From Cellvibrionales bacterium (GTDB taxonomy: Bacteria; Pseudomonadota; Gammaproteobacteria; Pseudomonadales; UBA7239), in contig JADJPU010000001.1 of NCBI GenBank assembly GCA_016713115.1, positions 1,612,001 through 1,676,000 of the forward strand: a DNA stretch of 64,000 nt, written 5' to 3'. The notes under the pieces are model-generated. The model had not been told where the DNA came from and searched no databases. It saw nothing but the letters and a program-made list of their open reading frames with translations. How positions within the stretch are numbered: the first letter of the stretch is position 1; each line of letters begins with the position of its first letter. Of the stretch, positions 43,701-52,841 are shown piece by piece. Position numbers and translations under genes: made by a program.

Positions 43701-45439
43701 ATTCTGCCGATCAAATCCAGATCAAAATGGCGCAAGGCGCAAAGCCGGGTGAAGGCGGTCAGTTGCCCGGTGGCAAAGTGTCGGAATACATCGCACAACT
43801 GCGTTTTTCTGTGCCGGGTGTGGGCTTGATTTCACCGCCTCCGCATCACGATATTTATTCCATCGAAGATTTGGCGCAGTTGATTCACGATTTGAAAAAC
43901 GCCAATCCACGCGCTGATATTTCGGTGAAGTTGGTGGCTGAAGTGGGTGTAGGTACTGTTGCTGCTGGTGTGGCTAAAGCGAAATCGGATCACTTGGTGA
44001 TTGCCGGTCACGATGGCGGCACTGGTGCGTCACCATTGTCTTCTGTAAAACACGCCGGTGCGCCGTGGGAATTGGGTCTCTCTGAAACGCAACAAACACT
44101 GGTGCTCAACGGTTTGCGCAGCCGTATTCGCGTGCAAGCGGATGGTCAAATGAAAACCGGTCGCGATGTAGTGATTGCAGCGCTGCTGGGCGCTGATGAA
44201 GTCGGTTTTGCTACGGCGCCTTTGGTGGTGGAAGGCTGCATTATGTTGCGCAAATGCCATTTGAATACTTGTTCAGTCGGTGTGGCCACGCAAGATCCAG
44301 TGTTGCGCAAAAAGTTTTCTGGCAAGCCTGAACATGTGGTGAATTATTTCTTCTTTGTGGCGGAAGAAGCGCGTCAAATTATGGCGCAGCTTGGTGTGCG
44401 TACATTTGATGAATTGATTGGTCGTTCTGATTTGTTGGATAAATCCAAAGCGATTACGCATTGGAAAGCCAAAGGTTTGGATTTCAGCAAACTGCTGTAT
44501 CAACCAAAAGTGGCGAGCGTTGCAGAGCGTTATCATGTGGAGAATCAAGATCACGGCCTTGATAAAGCACTGGATAACGAGTTGATTGCAAAGTCTGCTG
44601 CGGCCTTAGAAAAAGGCACAAAAGTCTCTTTCACTTCGCCGGTGAAAAACTTGAACCGCACCGTGGGCACCATGCTGTCCAGTGAAGTGGCGAAGCGCTA
44701 CGGTCATGCCGGTTTGCCGAATGACACCATTCATATCGAATTAAATGGCACGGCGGGGCAGTCAGCCGCCGCATTTTTGGCGCACGGCATCACACTGGAT
44801 TTGGTGGGTGAAGGCAACGACTATGTGGGCAAAGGTTTGTCGGGTGGTCGCGTAATCGTTCGTCCTAACAAAGATTTTCGTGGAGTCGCTTCTGAAAACA
44901 TGATCATCGGCAACACTGTGCTGTACGGTGCGATTGCCGGTGAAGCGTATTTCAGCGGCGTGGCGGGTGAGCGATTCGCGGTGCGCAATTCTGGCGCTGC
45001 CACTGTTGTTGAAGGCGTGGGCGATCACGGCTGCGAATACATGACGGGCGGAACAGTTGTGGTGTTAGGCGACACTGGCCGCAACTTTGCAGCGGGTATG
45101 TCGGGTGGTATCGCCTATGTATACGATCCAGCAGGCAATTTTGCTAGCAAGTGCAATATGGATATGGTGAAACTGGAACCAGTTTTGACAGCAGCGGAAC
45201 AAGACAAACAAGTTGAGCGCGCTATGTGGCACAGCGAACTGCGCGGTGAACAGGGTGTTGAAGATGAAACCTTGTTGAAGAGTTTGATTGAGCGCCATGC
45301 AAAATATACAGGCAGTGAGCGTGCGCAAGTCATTCTCAAAGACTGGGATAACAGCCGCAAATTATTTGTGAAAGTGTTTCCTGACGAGTATCGCCGCGCA
45401 TTGCGCGAAATTAATGCAGCTGCCAGCGTGGCTGCGTAA
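40769..45439 (+). CDS. gltB: glutamate synthase large subunit
   Basis: NADPH-dependent GOGAT alpha chain converting glutamine and 2-oxoglutarate to two glutamates. It is 1556 residues, longer than the usual 1480-odd of Pseudomonas and E. coli. The N-terminal class II amidase nucleophile is Cys16 (NEHDACGIGFVAH), exposed after removal of a 15-residue propeptide. HRGAVGSDPLMGDGAGI, the glutaminase HQRFSTNTFPEWPLAHP, the central domain, the FMN/Fe-S synthase domain (GGKSNTGEGGEDP, GHDGGTGASPLSS, CHLNTCSVGVATQDP) and the C-terminal beta helix (GLSGGRVIV, GAAT, MSGG repeats) are in order. gltD follows 69 bp on. Confidence 0.97.
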   Translation: MRARGLYNPSNEHDACGIGFVAHIKGQKSHSIIEQGLQILENLEHRGAVGSDPLMGDGAGILIQIPDQFYREEMAKQGVNLPPAGEYGVGMVFLPKESASRIACEQEIERAVRNEGQVILGWRDVPVDLAMPMSPTVRAKEPVIRQIFIGHSQSVLVTDALERKLYIIRKSSGHAIQSLKLRHGKEFFVPSMSARTVVYKGLLLANQVGVYYKDLQDPRCVSALALVHQRFSTNTFPEWPLAHPYRMIAHNGEINTVKGNFNWMRAREGVMKSAVLGDDLQKLFPLIYEGQSDTACFDNALELLVMAGYPIAQAMMMMVPEAWENHTLMDENRRAFYEYHAAMMEPWDGPAALAFTDGRYIGGTLDRNGLRPARFIVTDDDLVVMASESGTLPISDANITRKWRLQPGKMFLIDLEEGRIIGDKELKDTYASAKPYKAWINSVRIKLEELKAADAAVDASTVSLLDRQQAFGYTQEDIKTILSTMAQNGEEATGSMGNDSPLAVMSDKLKPLYSYFKQLFAQVTNPPIDPIREAMVMSLVSFIGPKPNLLDTNNINPPLRLEVSQPVLDVADMQRIRGIDALTGGNFKSFELNICYPVAWGKEGVEARLASLCAKAVDAIKDGYNILVVSDRKMDAEHVAIPALLATAAIHQHLVRKGLRTATGLVVETGSAKEVHHFALLGGYGAEAVHPYLAIETLAELANSLPGELTAEKAVYNFKKAISKGLMKVMSKMGISTYMSYCGAQIFEAIGLNRALVDKYFTGTPSNVEGIGLFEIAEEAIRLHKQAFGNDQVLASMLDAGGEYAFRVRGEEHMWTPDAIAKLQHSTKTNSYSTYKEYAQIINDQSQRHMTLRGLFEFRFDKAQPIPVEEVEPAKEIVKRFASGAMSLGSISSEAHTTLAVAMNRIGGKSNTGEGGEDPLRYRGEQKGVTIKDGDTIASVIGSDRIVADIPLQAGDSLRSRIKQVAAGRFGVTAEYLNSADQIQIKMAQGAKPGEGGQLPGGKVSEYIAQLRFSVPGVGLISPPPHHDIYSIEDLAQLIHDLKNANPRADISVKLVAEVGVGTVAAGVAKAKSDHLVIAGHDGGTGASPLSSVKHAGAPWELGLSETQQTLVLNGLRSRIRVQADGQMKTGRDVVIAALLGADEVGFATAPLVVEGCIMLRKCHLNTCSVGVATQDPVLRKKFSGKPEHVVNYFFFVAEEARQIMAQLGVRTFDELIGRSDLLDKSKAITHWKAKGLDFSKLLYQPKVASVAERYHVENQDHGLDKALDNELIAKSAAALEKGTKVSFTSPVKNLNRTVGTMLSSEVAKRYGHAGLPNDTIHIELNGTAGQSAAAFLAHGITLDLVGEGNDYVGKGLSGGRVIVRPNKDFRGVASENMIIGNTVLYGAIAGEAYFSGVAGERFAVRNSGAATVVEGVGDHGCEYMTGGTVVVLGDTGRNFAAGMSGGIAYVYDPAGNFASKCNMDMVKLEPVLTAAEQDKQVERAMWHSELRGEQGVEDETLLKSLIERHAKYTGSERAQVILKDWDNSRKLFVKVFPDEYRRALREINAAASVAA

Positions 45440-45508
45440 AAGCCAAGGGTTTCTGTTTGTGTCGTAAACACGCAATCAGAATCTAATTTGGATATAGAGG
45501 TTTTTAGT

Positions 45509-46972
45509 ATGGGTAAAGTTACAGGCTTCATGGAGTTTGATCGTCAGAAAGACGAATATGGCGCAGTGGCAGAGCGCCTCAAACACTACAAAGAATGTGT
45601 CATTCCAATGGCAAATGAAAAGGCAACAGTGCAAGCTGCGCGTTGCATGGATTGCGGTACGCCGTTTTGTACAACAGGCTGTCCGATTAACAACATCATT
45701 CCTGATTGGAATGATTTGGTTTACAAAGGCAATTATCAGCAAGCGCTGAATACACTGCATTCCACCAATAATTTTCCTGAGTTTACGGGGCGCATTTGTC
45801 CTGCGCCTTGCGAAGCGGCTTGCACTTTGAATGTAAATCGCGACGCGGTGGGTATTAAGTCCATCGAGCGATTTATTGCAGAAAAAGGATGGGAGAATAG
45901 TTGGGTTGTGCCGCAGCCCGCTGCTCAAAAAACAGGTAAAAAAGTGGCGGTGGTTGGTTCTGGCCCTGCGGGCTTGGCAGCGGCGCAGCAATTGGCGCGT
46001 GCAGGGCATGATGTCACCGTGTTTGAAAAAAATGATCGTATCGGTGGTTTGATGCGTTACGGCATACCTGGTTTCAAAATGGAGAAATCCGTTATTGATC
46101 GTCGTATGGAGCAGATGCAAGCGGAAGGCGTAACATTTCGCACGGGCGTATTGGTTGGTAAAGATTTCCCTAGCATCGTGAACAACTGGTCAAAAGAAAC
46201 AATTTCGCCAGAACAACTGCAGAAAGATTTTGATGCGGTGGTTATGGCGGGCGGAGCAGAAATGCCGCGTGATTTGCCTGCGCCTGGTCGTGAGTTGCAA
46301 GGCATTCATTTTGCGATGGAATTTTTGCCGCAACAAAATAAAGTAGATGCGGGTGACAAACTATCCAAACAAATTCTTGCTGCGGGTAAACATGTGGTGG
46401 TGATTGCTGGAGGCGATACCGGATCGGATTGCGTAGGCACATCCAATCGCCACGGTGCGTTGAGCGTGACGCAGTTGGAAGTGATGCCTAAGCCGCCAGA
46501 GCAGGAAAATAAACCGCTGGTGTGGCCGTACTGGCCGATGAAATTGCGCACGTCTACTTCACACGATGAGGGTTGCGAGCGCGATTGGGCTGTTTCGACA
46601 AAACGCTTTGAAGGCAAAGATGGCAAGGTGGAAAAAATCATCGCCTGCCGCGTTGCATTTAAAGATGGAAAAATGGAAGAAGTGCCAAACTCCGAGTTTG
46701 AAATCAAAGCCGATTTGATTTTGTTGGCGATGGGTTTTGTTTCACCGGTTGCTGCGGTGGTGGATGCTTTCAGTGTTGAAAAAGATGCGCGAGGCAATGT
46801 GAAGGCGACTACCGATGGCGAAGGCTGCTATCGCACTTCGGTAGATAAGGTATTTACGGCGGGCGATATGCGCCGTGGGCAGTCATTGGTTGTATGGGCT
46901 ATTCGTGAAGGCCGTCAATGTGCACGAGAAGTGGATGCATTCTTGATGGGGGCATCTGATTTGCCGCGCTAG
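45509..46972 (+). CDS. gltD: glutamate synthase small subunit
   Basis: FAD/NADPH beta chain of GOGAT, 487 residues. The ATG at 45509 (MGKVTGFMEFDRQ) has a GAGG site 8 bases upstream; an in-frame TTG at 45488 is less likely. The N-terminal domain carries the Fe-S ligands (CMDCGTPFCTTGCPINN and GRICPAPCEAACTL). The FAD fold starts VAVVGSGPAGLAAAQQL, the NADPH fold VVVIAGGDTGSDCVG, and the end has TAGDMRRGQSLVVWAI. It passes electrons to GltB. Confidence 0.97.
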   Translation: MGKVTGFMEFDRQKDEYGAVAERLKHYKECVIPMANEKATVQAARCMDCGTPFCTTGCPINNIIPDWNDLVYKGNYQQALNTLHSTNNFPEFTGRICPAPCEAACTLNVNRDAVGIKSIERFIAEKGWENSWVVPQPAAQKTGKKVAVVGSGPAGLAAAQQLARAGHDVTVFEKNDRIGGLMRYGIPGFKMEKSVIDRRMEQMQAEGVTFRTGVLVGKDFPSIVNNWSKETISPEQLQKDFDAVVMAGGAEMPRDLPAPGRELQGIHFAMEFLPQQNKVDAGDKLSKQILAAGKHVVVIAGGDTGSDCVGTSNRHGALSVTQLEVMPKPPEQENKPLVWPYWPMKLRTSTSHDEGCERDWAVSTKRFEGKDGKVEKIIACRVAFKDGKMEEVPNSEFEIKADLILLAMGFVSPVAAVVDAFSVEKDARGNVKATTDGEGCYRTSVDKVFTAGDMRRGQSLVVWAIREGRQCAREVDAFLMGASDLPR

Positions 46973-46996
46973 TATTGGTTGGCAAATTTTTACACA

Positions 46997-47025
46997 AAGG
47001 CCGCCGACTGCGGCCTTATTTTTTT
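46997..47025 (+). terminator. rho-independent terminator after gltD
   Basis: An 8-bp stem AAGGCCGC / GCGGCCTT with a 5-base loop followed by ATTTTTTT, 24 bp after the gltD stop and 24 bp before hemE. It closes the gltBD unit. Confidence 0.93.
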
Positions 47026-47048
47026 AATAACAGCCAGAGTGTGTTGTG

Positions 47049-48107
47049 ATGACTGAATTAAAGAACGATCGCTTTTTGCGTGCTTTACAGCGACAGCCTG
47101 TGGATATGACGCCAGTGTGGATGATGCGCCAAGCGGGGCGCTATCTGCCTGAGTATCGTGCAACACGCACCAAGGCGGGCGATTTTCTTGCGCTGTGCAT
47201 GAATCCTGAATTGGCCTGTGAAGTGACTTTGCAGCCTTTGCGTCGTTATGCACTCGATGCTGCAATTTTATTTTCAGATATTCTCACCATTCCTGATGCA
47301 ATGGGCTTGGGTTTATTTTTTGAAGAAGGCGAAGGCCCGCGTTTTCGTAAAACAATCCGTACGGAAGATGATGTTGCTCAGCTGGCGGTAATCAATCCCG
47401 CAAAAGATTTGCCCTATGTGTTGGATGCGGTGAAATTAATTCGCCGTGAATTGAACGGTGCAGTGCCGTTGATTGGTTTTTCTGGCAGCCCGTGGACGCT
47501 AGCGACATACATGATAGAGGGCGGTTCTAGCCGCGATTTTGTCCACGCAAAAAAAATGCTGTACGACACGCCCGTATTGATGCATCAGTTGTTGGCGGTG
47601 CTAGCAGATTCCGTGGCGACCTATCTCAATGAGCAGATTGCAGCGGGTGCGCAGGCAGTACAGATCTTTGACACTTGGGGCGGGGCTCTGAGCCATGCGG
47701 CTTACGAGGAGTTTTCACTGGCGTATATGCGTCGTGTGGTTAAACAGTTACAGCGAGAGCACGAAGGGCGAACCGTGCCAGTGATTTTGTTTACCAAGGG
47801 CGGTGGGCAGTGGTTAGAGGTGATGGCAGAGTCAGGTTGTGACGCGCTAGGCTTGGATTGGACAGTTGATATTGGTCATGCACGCCAGCGTGTTGGTAGT
47901 AAAGTGGCATTGCAGGGTAATATGGATCCGGCAATTTTGCGCGCCTCACCGCAGGCGATACGCACAGAAGTGAAACGCATTATTGAGAGCTTTGGCACAC
48001 ATCAGGGACATGTTTTTAATCTGGGGCATGGGATAACGCCGGATGTGTTGCCAGAGCATGCAGGATGTCTTATTGATGCGGTTCACGAATTTTCTCAACA
48101 AAAATAA
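47049..48107 (+). CDS. hemE: uroporphyrinogen decarboxylase
   Basis: Cytoplasmic heme-pathway enzyme removing four carboxyls from uroporphyrinogen III, 352 residues. It shows the signature PVWMMRQAGRYLPEYRATR, ILFSDILTIPDAMGLGL, GFSGSPWTLATYMIEGG, FDTWGGALS and FNLGHGITPD. ATG 47049 is chosen over the adjacent GTG at 47046. It is preceded by the gltD terminator, so it needs its own promoter, which was not recognised. Confidence 0.97.
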   Translation: MTELKNDRFLRALQRQPVDMTPVWMMRQAGRYLPEYRATRTKAGDFLALCMNPELACEVTLQPLRRYALDAAILFSDILTIPDAMGLGLFFEEGEGPRFRKTIRTEDDVAQLAVINPAKDLPYVLDAVKLIRRELNGAVPLIGFSGSPWTLATYMIEGGSSRDFVHAKKMLYDTPVLMHQLLAVLADSVATYLNEQIAAGAQAVQIFDTWGGALSHAAYEEFSLAYMRRVVKQLQREHEGRTVPVILFTKGGGQWLEVMAESGCDALGLDWTVDIGHARQRVGSKVALQGNMDPAILRASPQAIRTEVKRIIESFGTHQGHVFNLGHGITPDVLPEHAGCLIDAVHEFSQQK

Positions 48108-48202
48108 GCATTTAGTGCAGATAAAGGCTTTGCACTGCCGCTGAAAAACGGTAAATTGATCGCAGAAGTAGTGAAGAACAGGCGATCTCAAGGGAGTTCA
48201 GC

Positions 48203-49570
48203 GTGTCCGGTATTAAACAGGTTAAAGTTGATGTCAATGAGCTGATCATTGGCATGTATGTATCAGGGTTGGATAGACCCTGGTCGCAAACGCCCTTTCC
48301 ATTGCAGGGTTTTTTCATCCGTCAGCCGGATGAAATCGATCAACTGCGTTTGTACTGCAAATATGTGCTGATTGATGTGCAGCGCGGCAAGCAGCCGGTT
48401 GCGGTTAAACATTCCACGATAGAAAAGAAAGGTGGCGGCGGTGCTGCTGATGCGGCTGAGGCAAGACAACGCCAGCAGATCACGGCTGCGCCACTGAAAT
48501 TGCGCCATAATTTTTACAGCGATCCAGTTGCGCTGAAAAAAGAAAATGTAGCGGCAGAAAAACTGCACAGTGATATCAAGGCCAATCTCAATGAAATAAT
48601 GAGCGGGGTGAGCCAAGGTGGAGTTGTAGAGGTCAAAAAAGCGACGCAGTTGGCGAGTCAGGTGGTTGATTCCGTTGTGCGCAACCCTGATGCGTTTTCA
48701 TGGCTGTCGCGCATACGGGATAAAGACGAATTTACTTATGGTCATATCGTGCGCTCGGCAGTGTGGGCTGGCGTATTTGGCAGGCACATCGGTCTTGATA
48801 AAAAAGAAATGAATGCCTTGGTATCTGCGTGCTTGCTAAAAGATGTAGGTAAGGTGAAATTGCCTGAGCAGTTGTTGGTGATTCCAGAAGAAGATCGAAC
48901 ACTAGAACAACAAGAAGAATATAAGAAATTTATCGAACACAGCGTTGAGATTTTGCGTACAACCCCAGGGGTGCCCGCTGAAATTATTCATATTGTGCGC
49001 AATCACTGCGAGCGTTTTGATGGCTCAGGTTTTCCTCAGGGTTTGATTGGCGACAAAATTCCTTTCTTAGCCAAAGTGGCCGGCATTGTTACGGTTTACG
49101 ACGCGGTGACAAATCCGCGTAATAGTAAGTATCCATTGGCACCGTCGAAGGCCATGGCGAAGCTGTATGACATGCGCAACATCGAATTCCAAGAAGAGCT
49201 GGTTGTGCAGTTTATTCAGGCGCTGGGGATTTATCCTACTGGCACATTGATTGAGTTGAATACCGGTGAAGTGGCTGTTGTCGTGGAGCAAACTTTTGCG
49301 CGCCGCCTAAAACCAAAAGTGGCTATCGTTGTTGATAAAGATAAAAATAGACTCAAAGAGCCTGCGATTCTTGATTTGTTTGAAGATTTTTCAGAGAAAT
49401 TGCGCAAAGCAGAAAAACGCGGCCAACCAACCAGTTCTATTAAAGCAATCGAAATTGTGAAAGACCTAGAGCCCGGCGCTTTTGATATTGATATCGCCGA
49501 AGTGCGCGACAGTTACCTTAAGGAAACTTGGAACTGGCGCACCATGTTGGGCAATATTACAGGGCGCTGA
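48203..49570 (+). CDS. DUF3391/HD-GYP-type protein with a degenerate catalytic His-Asp pair
   Basis: A 455-residue protein with an N-terminal DUF3391 domain (VNELIIGMYVSGLDRPW) and a C-terminal HD-GYP-like domain. The canonical LLHDIGK reads LLKDVGK here (about residue 213) and HHE..DGSGYP reads NHCERFDGSGFPQGL. The metal-binding His of the HD pair is therefore replaced by Lys and the GYP by GFP. It probably does not hydrolyse c-di-GMP and may act as a receptor or scaffold. It starts at GTG 48203 with an AAGGGAG site 6 bases upstream. It converges with the FimX-like gene. Confidence 0.87.
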   Translation: MSGIKQVKVDVNELIIGMYVSGLDRPWSQTPFPLQGFFIRQPDEIDQLRLYCKYVLIDVQRGKQPVAVKHSTIEKKGGGGAADAAEARQRQQITAAPLKLRHNFYSDPVALKKENVAAEKLHSDIKANLNEIMSGVSQGGVVEVKKATQLASQVVDSVVRNPDAFSWLSRIRDKDEFTYGHIVRSAVWAGVFGRHIGLDKKEMNALVSACLLKDVGKVKLPEQLLVIPEEDRTLEQQEEYKKFIEHSVEILRTTPGVPAEIIHIVRNHCERFDGSGFPQGLIGDKIPFLAKVAGIVTVYDAVTNPRNSKYPLAPSKAMAKLYDMRNIEFQEELVVQFIQALGIYPTGTLIELNTGEVAVVVEQTFARRLKPKVAIVVDKDKNRLKEPAILDLFEDFSEKLRKAEKRGQPTSSIKAIEIVKDLEPGAFDIDIAEVRDSYLKETWNWRTMLGNITGR

Positions 49571-49586
49571 AATCAGCGCCTTTTTT
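49563..49586 (+). terminator. rho-independent terminator overlapping the end of the HD-GYP gene
   Basis: GGCGCTG / CAGCGCC stem (loop AAAT) followed by six T residues. The stop codon of the HD-GYP gene lies inside the left arm. There is no T tract on the other strand, so it serves only rightward transcription. Confidence 0.85.
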
Positions 49587-51693
49587 ATTCCTCAAAGACA
49601 TAGTCCATTTTTTCGCGCGGTGCTTGTACATAGTTGCCTTGAATAAAGTGTGCGCCTGACTGCCAAAGTGTGGCCATCAGTGATGCTTGTTCTACATAAG
49701 GCACGATGGAAGTTTTTCTTGTTTCATTGAGTTTTGTGATCAGCTCTTTGAGCGTATCTGTTTTTTCGTTTTTGTGTTGAATGTCGTTGGCGAATGAGCC
49801 ATCGATTTTTACCATTTCTACATTCAGGTGCGCCAGTGTTTTAAAAGGGTCTAATGAGCAGCCGAAGTGTTTAATGCTGCAACGAATATTGAGGTCACTC
49901 ATGGCGTCGCAGAAAGTTTTGGCATGCGTGAGGTAGTTGGCGGCATCGGTTTCAGAAAGCTGCATGATGATAGATTTCGCAGGAATGTTGGCGGTACTCA
50001 ATGCAACTTTTAACCAAGCGGGGAAGCCTTCATCGCGCAGTGTGGCGGCGCTGATGTTAATTAGCATGGTCGTGTCATGTCCGGTGCTGTGATGCGCAGC
50101 TAGGGCTTTTGCAGCATTGATGGTTGTCCAGCGATCTATTTTTTTGCCCAATTCGTTGTTGCTGCCAAGTACGCGGAATATTTCTTTGTTGTCGATGGTT
50201 TTGCCGCCTTCATCGGGAACCATGTGTAGCAGCGCTTCATAGTGCTCGGTGGTATCCCCTTGCAGACTGATGAAAGGTTGATACTTCAGCGAGAAGCCAT
50301 CTTTGCGCAAAGTATTTTCAATAACTTCAGTGATGAGTGAATCATCTTTTTCTGCATCGGCAGCGCCCAGTTTGGCAATGAAGTAACGGGCATCGTTGCC
50401 GGTACCATTTTTGCCGGCGCTGCGCACTTCTGCGCAGGCGGTATGCGCACGATCCAAAACTTGATCAGGATTGGTGATTTTTTCTGTGATCGGACAAATG
50501 CCGATACTGACCGTCACTTGTGTGGTCTTGCCGCCCGCTTGGCAAATGTGGGCAGCTATTTTTTGACACAAAGTTTTGGCTTGCTGCGTTTGCTGATCTT
50601 CGTCGGTGCCGCTGGTCAGCCAAGCAAATTCACCGTCGGCAATTCTGCCTAGCGTGCCATTACTGCCCAGCGTACTTTTGATGAAATCGGCGAGGTCTTT
50701 GGTGGCGCTGTCGCGTGCGGATGCGCCCAATGACGCGCGCATTTCGTCGTACAAATCGATGCTGATAATGTGCAGTGAGCTGTATTTGTCTTTTTCTGAT
50801 GCGTTGTGAACAGCTTGCTCCAAAGCGCTGTTCATATACAGGCGGTTGTAAATACCGGTGAGTGGATCGATGTTGCTGGCTTTTTTGATTTCTGCAGCAA
50901 CGGCGGCACTATCAAGGCCAATTTGTGCCGCGACGAGTAGCTGTGTGCAGGGGTCGTTTTCATAAACAGCGTGCGTTACTGCGATATCAATATTAAAAGC
51001 GCTGCCATCAGCGCGTGTGCCGGTGAGCGCCAACTCTTGTTTGTCATCTTCGCTGAATTTAAAAGCTTTCATGAAGCTTTTGTATTTTTCTTGATCGGCA
51101 GTGGCGATGATGTCGATAACGGGTATAGAAATAATGTCGTCGGTTTCTTGGTAGCCAAAACGCTCAGCAAAGCTTTGGTTGGCGTACAAAAACATGCCGT
51201 CTTCTACATAGGCAATCGCATCGCGTGAGCTGTCCAATAATTGTTGGCAGCGTTTTTCGGAAGCTAATAATTTTCTATCAGCCGTGCGGCGTTCGCGGCG
51301 TTCTTGCAAGTTGCCCAGTTCACGCGCCATAACCATCAGCAAATGCTGATCGTCATCCAGGATCACTACATCGCGCGCGCCCGCTTTCAAGCCATCAATG
51401 AGCGCCATCGCCATTTCATCGGGATCGGTTTCTGTCAGAAAAATCGCTGGAATATCTTTGTCCAATTTTTTGATCGCACGCAGTGCATCTTTTGGGTTGC
51501 AAGATTTTGCAGCGTCTACGGCTAACAGCAAATCCCACGCTTGATCGCCCAACAATTTTTCCAAGCCTTCAATGCTGGGCACATGTTGCGAGCGCATGGC
51601 GTGACCAGAGTTGCGCAACATACTCAGCAGGCGTTCTACCTCGCTGGCGTTGTCGTTGATGATGAGAAGGCGGGTGGTTTCAGATTTGCTCAT
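49585..51693 (-). CDS. FimX-like degenerate REC-PAS-GGDEF-EAL protein
   Basis: A 702-residue protein with the architecture of FimX, the c-di-GMP receptor for twitching motility (about 691 residues in P. aeruginosa). Order: receiver-like domain (LLIINDNASEVERLL, lacking a normal phospho-Asp site), PAS (AIAYVEDGMFLYANQSFAERFGY), GGDEF (IDPLTGIYNRLYM, with IADGEFAW in place of the catalytic GGDEF), and EAL. The EAL motif remains (HYEALLHM), but the catalytic DDFG loop reads KHFGCSLDPF, so hydrolysis is unlikely. The pil operon elsewhere in the window fits this role. It converges on the HD-GYP gene. Confidence 0.85.
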   Translation of the reverse strand: MSKSETTRLLIINDNASEVERLLSMLRNSGHAMRSQHVPSIEGLEKLLGDQAWDLLLAVDAAKSCNPKDALRAIKKLDKDIPAIFLTETDPDEMAMALIDGLKAGARDVVILDDDQHLLMVMARELGNLQERRERRTADRKLLASEKRCQQLLDSSRDAIAYVEDGMFLYANQSFAERFGYQETDDIISIPVIDIIATADQEKYKSFMKAFKFSEDDKQELALTGTRADGSAFNIDIAVTHAVYENDPCTQLLVAAQIGLDSAAVAAEIKKASNIDPLTGIYNRLYMNSALEQAVHNASEKDKYSSLHIISIDLYDEMRASLGASARDSATKDLADFIKSTLGSNGTLGRIADGEFAWLTSGTDEDQQTQQAKTLCQKIAAHICQAGGKTTQVTVSIGICPITEKITNPDQVLDRAHTACAEVRSAGKNGTGNDARYFIAKLGAADAEKDDSLITEVIENTLRKDGFSLKYQPFISLQGDTTEHYEALLHMVPDEGGKTIDNKEIFRVLGSNNELGKKIDRWTTINAAKALAAHHSTGHDTTMLINISAATLRDEGFPAWLKVALSTANIPAKSIIMQLSETDAANYLTHAKTFCDAMSDLNIRCSIKHFGCSLDPFKTLAHLNVEMVKIDGSFANDIQHKNEKTDTLKELITKLNETRKTSIVPYVEQASLMATLWQSGAHFIQGNYVQAPREKMDYVFEE

Positions 51694-51782
51694 GACAGGC
51701 TTTTTATAAGTGTTTTATAGGATGTAAGACTGGTGGACGATGATAGCGAACTTGCCGATTAAAGGAAAAGCCAACGCTTCGT

Positions 51783-52784
51783 TTAGACCAGCCAAGACTT
51801 CGAGGGCTCCCCTGCGTTTTCGCGCACTAGGCGCGGTACCAGAAAACCCGGCAGTAGCGCTTGCAGCTCACGGTGAATGGCAACAGCTCGCTGATCGTCC
51901 AAGGCAAAGTGATGGCTGCCATTTACTTTGTCCAGCACATGCAGGTAGTAGGGCAGGCAACCCGCGGCGAACAAGCGTTCGCTCAAATCGGCTAGCGTGT
52001 CGGCGTTGTCGTTGATGTTTGCCAGCAGTACGGATTGGTTGAGCACAGTAATCCCCGCTCGGCGCAGTCTGCCAATGGCGTCGGCAACAGCGGTATCTAC
52101 CTCGTTGAGGTGGTTGCAGTGCAGCACCATCACGGTTTGCAGGCGGCTGTTGCTGAGGGTGTGCAGTAGGCTGTCGGTGAGGCGCTGGGGAATGACCACC
52201 GGCAGGCGCGTGTGGATGCGCAGACGAGTGATATGCGGGATGGCTGCGATATGCTCGGTCAGCCACGCGAGCTGTTTGTCAGGCAGCGAGAGCGGGTCGC
52301 CGCCCGACAAAATGACCTCGTTCAACTCGGTGTGTAGGCGAATGTAGTGGAGGGCTTGCTGCCATTCCAAACGGCTATTGCGGTTGTCCTGATAGGGAAA
52401 TTCACGGCGGAAACAGTAGCGGCAATGCACCGCGCACAGACTGGTGCTAATGAGCAGCACGCGGGAGCCATATTTATGCACGAGACCGGGAACAGGGTTG
52501 TGCGCGCTTTCGTCCAGCGGATCGCTGACAAACCCTGGCTGCTCTAACAGCTCAGCCGTTTGCGGCAAAACTTGCAGTAGCAAGGGATCTTGCGAGTTGC
52601 CGATTTCGATGCGTTCTAAGTAGGGTTCCGGCACGCGCAGGGGGAAATTTTGGCAGGCTAGTGCGATAGCGGAAGACTCGGCTGTCGGCAGCGCAAGGCG
52701 CTGGCATAAAACGGCGGGATCGCTGATCGCTGTACGCAAAAGGCTTTGCCAATCCTGACAGGCTGCATGGGAAACGGGTATCAT
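51783..52784 (-). CDS. epmB: EF-P beta-lysylation protein, lysine 2,3-aminomutase family
   Basis: Radical-SAM, PLP-dependent enzyme that makes (R)-beta-lysine for EF-P modification, 333 residues. The SAM cluster is STSLCAVHCRYCFRREFPY (C-x3-C-x2-C). NEVILSGGDPLSLPD and RLRIHTRLPVVIPQRLT are typical. The PLP lysine is probably in YYLHVLDKVNGSHHF. The ATG at 52784 with AGAGG upstream is chosen. The frame stays open to 53474, but that would run antisense through all of efp. Divergent from efp, 57 bp between starts. Confidence 0.95.
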   Translation of the reverse strand: MIPVSHAACQDWQSLLRTAISDPAVLCQRLALPTAESSAIALACQNFPLRVPEPYLERIEIGNSQDPLLLQVLPQTAELLEQPGFVSDPLDESAHNPVPGLVHKYGSRVLLISTSLCAVHCRYCFRREFPYQDNRNSRLEWQQALHYIRLHTELNEVILSGGDPLSLPDKQLAWLTEHIAAIPHITRLRIHTRLPVVIPQRLTDSLLHTLSNSRLQTVMVLHCNHLNEVDTAVADAIGRLRRAGITVLNQSVLLANINDNADTLADLSERLFAAGCLPYYLHVLDKVNGSHHFALDDQRAVAIHRELQALLPGFLVPRLVRENAGEPSKSWLV

Positions 52785-52841
52785 TGCGCCTCTTTTTTTG
52801 GGCTTGTTTTTCAGGCCTGTTTGTTGCGACAGCGAGGGTTT

